Source of the DNA: Candidatus Nomurabacteria bacterium CG_4_10_14_0_2_um_filter_30_12
GTDB lineage: Bacteria > Patescibacteriota > Minisyncoccia > Phycocordibacterales > UBA9973
DNA length: 6,688 bases
Reading direction: 5' to 3'
NCBI GenBank assembly: GCA_002792755.1
Contig: PFOY01000027.1
Location: 1 to 6,688 of the forward strand
This document shows positions 4,455 to 6,688 of the stretch, one piece after another. The position numbers were made by a program, and so were the translations under genes. The stretch's first letter is position 1, and each line of letters opens with the position of its first letter. Under the pieces are notes generated by a model, which was not told where the DNA came from, made no database searches, and saw nothing but the letters and a program-made list of their open reading frames with translations.

Positions 4455-5261
4455 ATGGAGAACATAACAAAAATAGTTTTATTTAAAAACAAACAAGTTC
4501 GCAAAATACTTTATAATAATGAGTGGTATTTTTCTGTTATTGATATTATTGAAGTTTTGACGGATAGTAATAAGCCTAGAGATTATTGGTATGCAATGAA
4601 AACTAGAGTAAAACTTGAAGATGGAATTGAATTGTCTACAATTTGTCGACAGTTGAAATTATTGGCTCCTGACGGAAAAATGAGAGAAACCGATTGTGCA
4701 AATACTGAAGATACGTTTCGTATAGTTCAATCAATCCCATCACCTAAAGCTGAACCATTTAAGCGATGGTTGGCAAAAGTTGGTTATGAGCGTATTCAAG
4801 AAATAGAAAACCCAGAACTAGCAACCAAACGAACCAGAATGCTTTATAAGCTAAAAGGTTATGGTGATGATTGGATTGAAAAAAGAATGAGAGGAATTGT
4901 TATTCGTGAAGAATTAACCGATGAATGGAAAAATCGCGGAGCGAAAGAAAACAAAGACTATGAGATTTTAACAGCCGAAATTTCTAAAGCAACCTTTGGT
5001 GTTACTCCAAGTGAATACAAAAAATTAAAGGGATTGAAACGTCAAAATTTGCGTGATCATATGGATGATTTTGAATTGATTTTTAATATGCTCGGTGAGA
5101 GAGCTACCACCGAAATACACCGTACTGAAAATTCCAAAGGGGTCTCTAAATTAAAAGCAGATGCTCGTGCTGGAGGAAATATTGCTGGTGGTGCTCGAAA
5201 GAAATTAGAAAAAAGGTTGGGTCGTTCAATAGTTACAAAGAAAAATTTTCTTAAGAAATAA
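4455..5261 (+). CDS. Bro-N domain (phage antirepressor-like) / DinD-like protein
   Basis: A 268-residue protein with two parts. Residues 1-107 fit a Bro-N domain, the DNA-binding fold of baculovirus BRO proteins and phage antirepressors: IVLFKNKQVRKILYNNEWYFSVIDIIEVLTDSNKPRDYWYAMK pattern at 7-49, then TFRIVQSIPSPKAEPFKRWLA at 87-107. Residues 120-255 fit the C-terminal region shared with DinD-like proteins: TKRTRMLYKLKGYGDDWIEKRM, TFGVTPSEYKKLKGL, NLRDHMDDFELIFNMLGERATTEI at 198-221 and a basic Gly-rich end. Length is usual for chromosomal copies. Such proteins bind DNA or regulate phage and damage-response genes; the target here is unknown. It starts 19 bases after the nuclease fusion gene but has its own -10 box, so co-transcription is optional. 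The second four-helix-bundle gene follows at a 29-base gap. Confidence 0.85.
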   Translation: MENITKIVLFKNKQVRKILYNNEWYFSVIDIIEVLTDSNKPRDYWYAMKTRVKLEDGIELSTICRQLKLLAPDGKMRETDCANTEDTFRIVQSIPSPKAEPFKRWLAKVGYERIQEIENPELATKRTRMLYKLKGYGDDWIEKRMRGIVIREELTDEWKNRGAKENKDYEILTAEISKATFGVTPSEYKKLKGLKRQNLRDHMDDFELIFNMLGERATTEIHRTENSKGVSKLKADARAGGNIAGGARKKLEKRLGRSIVTKKNFLKK

Positions 5262-5290
5262 CAGAAAAGTTATTATTGTCTAAAAACATT

Positions 5291-5824
5291 ATGGAAGAAA
5301 AAAAATGGGATAAAACAAGAAATGAATATGTGGGAGGATACAAACCATCAGGTAATTTCGGTGCGGGAACATATAAAAAAACATTTACACCCAAAAGGCC
5401 AGTCAAAACCTTTCGTGATTTAGATGTCTATCAAAAGCCAATAGAATGTGCAGTTTTGATATCAAAAAATATTGTGCCTACTCTTGTAAAATTAAAATAT
5501 GCTTACACAGAGCGTCTTATGGATTGCTCATTAGCTGTGCCACTTTTTGTAGCTGAATCACATTCTTTGCGTTTTGCTGATTTTGCACTCGGTGTGGGTT
5601 ATTTAGAAAAAGCGATGTCTACATCAAATAAGATGGTTGTATATTTAGAGCATATATTAGGGCTTTATGGTTCGAAAATTGACCAAAATTTAATTGAAGA
5701 TCTTATAGGAAGATATACAGAAAGTCGCACGAAAATGTTTCATCTTGAAAAATCTTGGAAACGTTTTCGTACTGAGTATGGTGACGAAAAAGAGAAAAAA
5801 GGAGCTGGCGGATTTAAGTATTAA
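5291..5824 (+). CDS. Four-helix-bundle protein, bAvd-like, with extended N-terminus
   Basis: A 177-residue protein from ATG 5291 (182 from a TTG at 5276). After a Gly/Lys-rich head with GGYKPSGNFGAGTYKK comes a helical core starting KTFRDLDVYQKPIECAVLIS, the 'F-R-D-L-x-V-Y-Q-K' signature of four-helix-bundle proteins, then LAVPLFVAESHSLRFADF, YLEKAMSTSNKMVVYLEHI and MFHLEKSWKRF. It is a different subfamily from the gene at 1742, intact and longer. Avd members of this superfamily form pentamers that partner the reverse transcriptase of diversity-generating retroelements; no reverse transcriptase or template repeat is visible here, so that role is not supported. ATG is preferred because the TTG sits in AT-rich sequence with no ribosome-binding site, and neighbours start right behind their promoters. 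A weak TGTCTAAAAA at 5277-5286 could be that promoter. Function unknown. Confidence 0.78.
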   Translation: MEEKKWDKTRNEYVGGYKPSGNFGAGTYKKTFTPKRPVKTFRDLDVYQKPIECAVLISKNIVPTLVKLKYAYTERLMDCSLAVPLFVAESHSLRFADFALGVGYLEKAMSTSNKMVVYLEHILGLYGSKIDQNLIEDLIGRYTESRTKMFHLEKSWKRFRTEYGDEKEKKGAGGFKY

Positions 5825-5838
5825 ATTTGATTTTGATA

Positions 5839-5847
5839 TGATATAAT
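5839..5847 (+). promoter_or_regulatory. Perfect extended -10 box
   Basis: TGATATAAT at 5839-5847 is a full TGnTATAAT. It is followed 6 bases later by ATG 5854, which opens only a nine-residue frame. It may drive the secreted-protein gene at 5928 with a leader of about 74 bases, or the short frame itself. The rest of 5825-5927 is plain AT-rich DNA. Confidence 0.55.
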
Positions 5848-5853
5848 GATAAA

Positions 5854-5883
5854 ATGTGTTTATTAATTATGAATAAAATATGA
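5854..5883 (+). other. Possible nine-residue leader ORF (MCLLIMNKI)
   Basis: ATG at 5854 reads nine codons to TGA at 5881-5883. It sits behind a perfect extended -10 box and shares the ATGTGT start with the downstream gene at 5928. It could be a leader peptide, a relic of a duplicated gene start, or chance. There is no independent coding evidence. Confidence 0.2.
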
Positions 5884-5915
5884 TATTATAAATAAATCCC
5901 GAAACACTGAGTATA

Positions 5916-5924
5916 TGATATAAA
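5916..5924 (+). promoter_or_regulatory. Extended -10 box abutting the secreted-protein gene
   Basis: TGATATAAA at 5916-5924 is TG-n plus TATAAA (5 of 6), ending 3 bases before ATG 5928. If used, transcription would begin at or inside the first codons, so the upstream box at 5839-5847 may be the real promoter. No Shine-Dalgarno sequence precedes the ATG. Confidence 0.4.
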
Positions 5925-5927
5925 AAA

Positions 5928-6688
5928 ATGTGTCATAAAAATATATTAAAAATAATAATCTTCAGCACATTCATATTTAATATGTTTTTTGTATTTAGTA
6001 TTCCTGAAAGTTTTGCCATAACTTTACCTGTTAAACTTTTTGAATTTCCTAGTGATATAAAGACCGGATATATAGATACATCAGAATCACCTACGATAAA
6101 TGTCGGTGAAAATAATAAAGCGAAAGTTTGCAGAAACGTAGAATGTGATAATCCAGAAATAATTAATTTTGAAATATCAGAAAATAATCCACTTGTAATA
6201 GATACCATAAATGGTCTCAGCGGAAAAGTGTGGGGAGGGGAGCTAGGTTGGATTGTTTTCAATACTCCTTATAGTGGAGTTTCTTTTGCAGATGTTAAAA
6301 CAGGATTATTGAAAGGTATAGCTTGGAGTGAGACGTCAGGTGCCATTAATTTTTCTGTAACAGGACAAAAAGTAATAATAGATCCTAAAACAGGTGAATG
6401 GAATGGTTGGGCTTGGGCATCTGGGCCTTATGGTGGATGGATTAAATTTGATTGTAATGATTCATCTTCTTGTGTACGTACGACTTGGAGAAATGAAAAT
6501 GATACAGAAAATTCTCCAGTTCTTACAGTAAAAGAAAAGGAAAAAGGACCATCTTCTACGTCTACATTTATCAAACAAACAAAAGAAATATTTATAAATG
6601 TTATAAATGATTTTTATAATAGTTTTGAAAATCTATATGATGGAATGGTACAGTTAGTCAGCATAATGAGAGATCAATTTTCTTATTC
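5928..6688 (+). CDS. Secreted protein with Trp-Gly-rich repeats (3' partial)
   Basis: The frame from ATG 5928 stays open for 253 codons to the right edge. Residues 1-30 form a signal peptide: Lys at 4 and 8, a hydrophobic stretch 9-24, and SFA at 28-30 as a likely cleavage site. Three imperfect repeats follow: GKVWGGELGWIVF at 99-111, GIAWSETSGAINF at 130-142 and GWAWASGPYGGWIKF at 160-174, sharing G-x-[AV]-W, then G-x-I-x-F; between them lie 'D-x-K-T-G' turns. This resembles the 'GWAWSENIGWI' repeats of secreted Parcubacteria proteins, from memory of the group. Two Cys pairs (C68/C73, C176/C182) could form disulfides. A Lys/Glu/Ser linker (200-215) precedes a helical stretch cut by the window end. 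Function unknown; exported and probably envelope-associated. Confidence 0.78.
   Translation, partial: MCHKNILKIIIFSTFIFNMFFVFSIPESFAITLPVKLFEFPSDIKTGYIDTSESPTINVGENNKAKVCRNVECDNPEIINFEISENNPLVIDTINGLSGKVWGGELGWIVFNTPYSGVSFADVKTGLLKGIAWSETSGAINFSVTGQKVIIDPKTGEWNGWAWASGPYGGWIKFDCNDSSSCVRTTWRNENDTENSPVLTVKEKEKGPSSTSTFIKQTKEIFINVINDFYNSFENLYDGMVQLVSIMRDQFSY

Noticed and set aside
5257..5274. Hairpin AATAAC/GTTATT after the Bro-N gene as a terminator
   Set aside because: The stem is only 6 bp and AT-rich, with no T run after it.
1742..5824. Diversity-generating retroelement suggested by two bAvd-like genes
   Set aside because: No reverse transcriptase motif, template repeat or variable repeat was found in the window.
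5933..6262. Minus-strand frame opposite the secreted protein
   Set aside because: The plus strand encodes a signal peptide and repeats over the same stretch; the minus frame is a shadow.

Overview
The window looks like AT-rich accessory DNA from a bacterium of the Candidate Phyla Radiation (Patescibacteria, Parcubacteria-like). This is inferred, not proven. It rests on a secreted S74-chaperone protein built in the style common in that group, a secreted protein with repeated 'G-x-A-W...G-W-I-x-F' units, two four-helix-bundle (bAvd/IVS-type) proteins, a MazF with the N-terminal extension seen there, and many start codons that sit directly behind a -10 box with no Shine-Dalgarno sequence. UGA is used as a normal stop, and UGG encodes Trp, so the UGA-recoding lineages (SR1/Gracilibacteria) are unlikely.

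Layout, all on the + strand. (1) 2-1609: 3' part of a large surface protein, open at the left edge, with tail-fibre-like sequence, an S74 chaperone domain, a DUF5011/Ig-like domain and a Pro/Glu repeat tail. (2) 1614-2151: an AT-rich unit with inverted and direct repeats around a four-helix-bundle gene that has one in-frame TAA. (3) 2163-2527: a structured intergenic stretch, then a small GIY-YIG nuclease gene enclosed by a perfect 14-bp inverted repeat. (4) 2562-2951: a MazF/PemK-type toxin without a visible antitoxin, ending in a terminator. (5) 3029-4435: an unusual protein joining a transposase-like zinc ribbon and helix-turn-helix region to a RecB/Cas4-like PD-(D/E)XK nuclease domain. (6) 4455-5261: a Bro-N/DinD-like protein. 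(7) 5291-5824: a second four-helix-bundle protein of a different subfamily. (8) 5928 to the right edge: a secreted repeat protein, cut by the window end. No gene-free stretch exceeds about 160 bases.

The central block (1614-5824) reads as an island of independent, mobile-element-flavoured genes between two envelope genes, rather than one operon: several genes carry their own promoter, and repeats surround individual genes. The most unusual points are the zinc ribbon/HTH/nuclease fusion, a TTCTAACGGG-type repeat present four times as two inverted pairs and read as Leu-Thr-Gly in two unrelated genes, and the repeat-bounded four-helix-bundle unit. How these genes work together is not established by the sequence; a genome-defence or mobile-element role is a guess from domain types.
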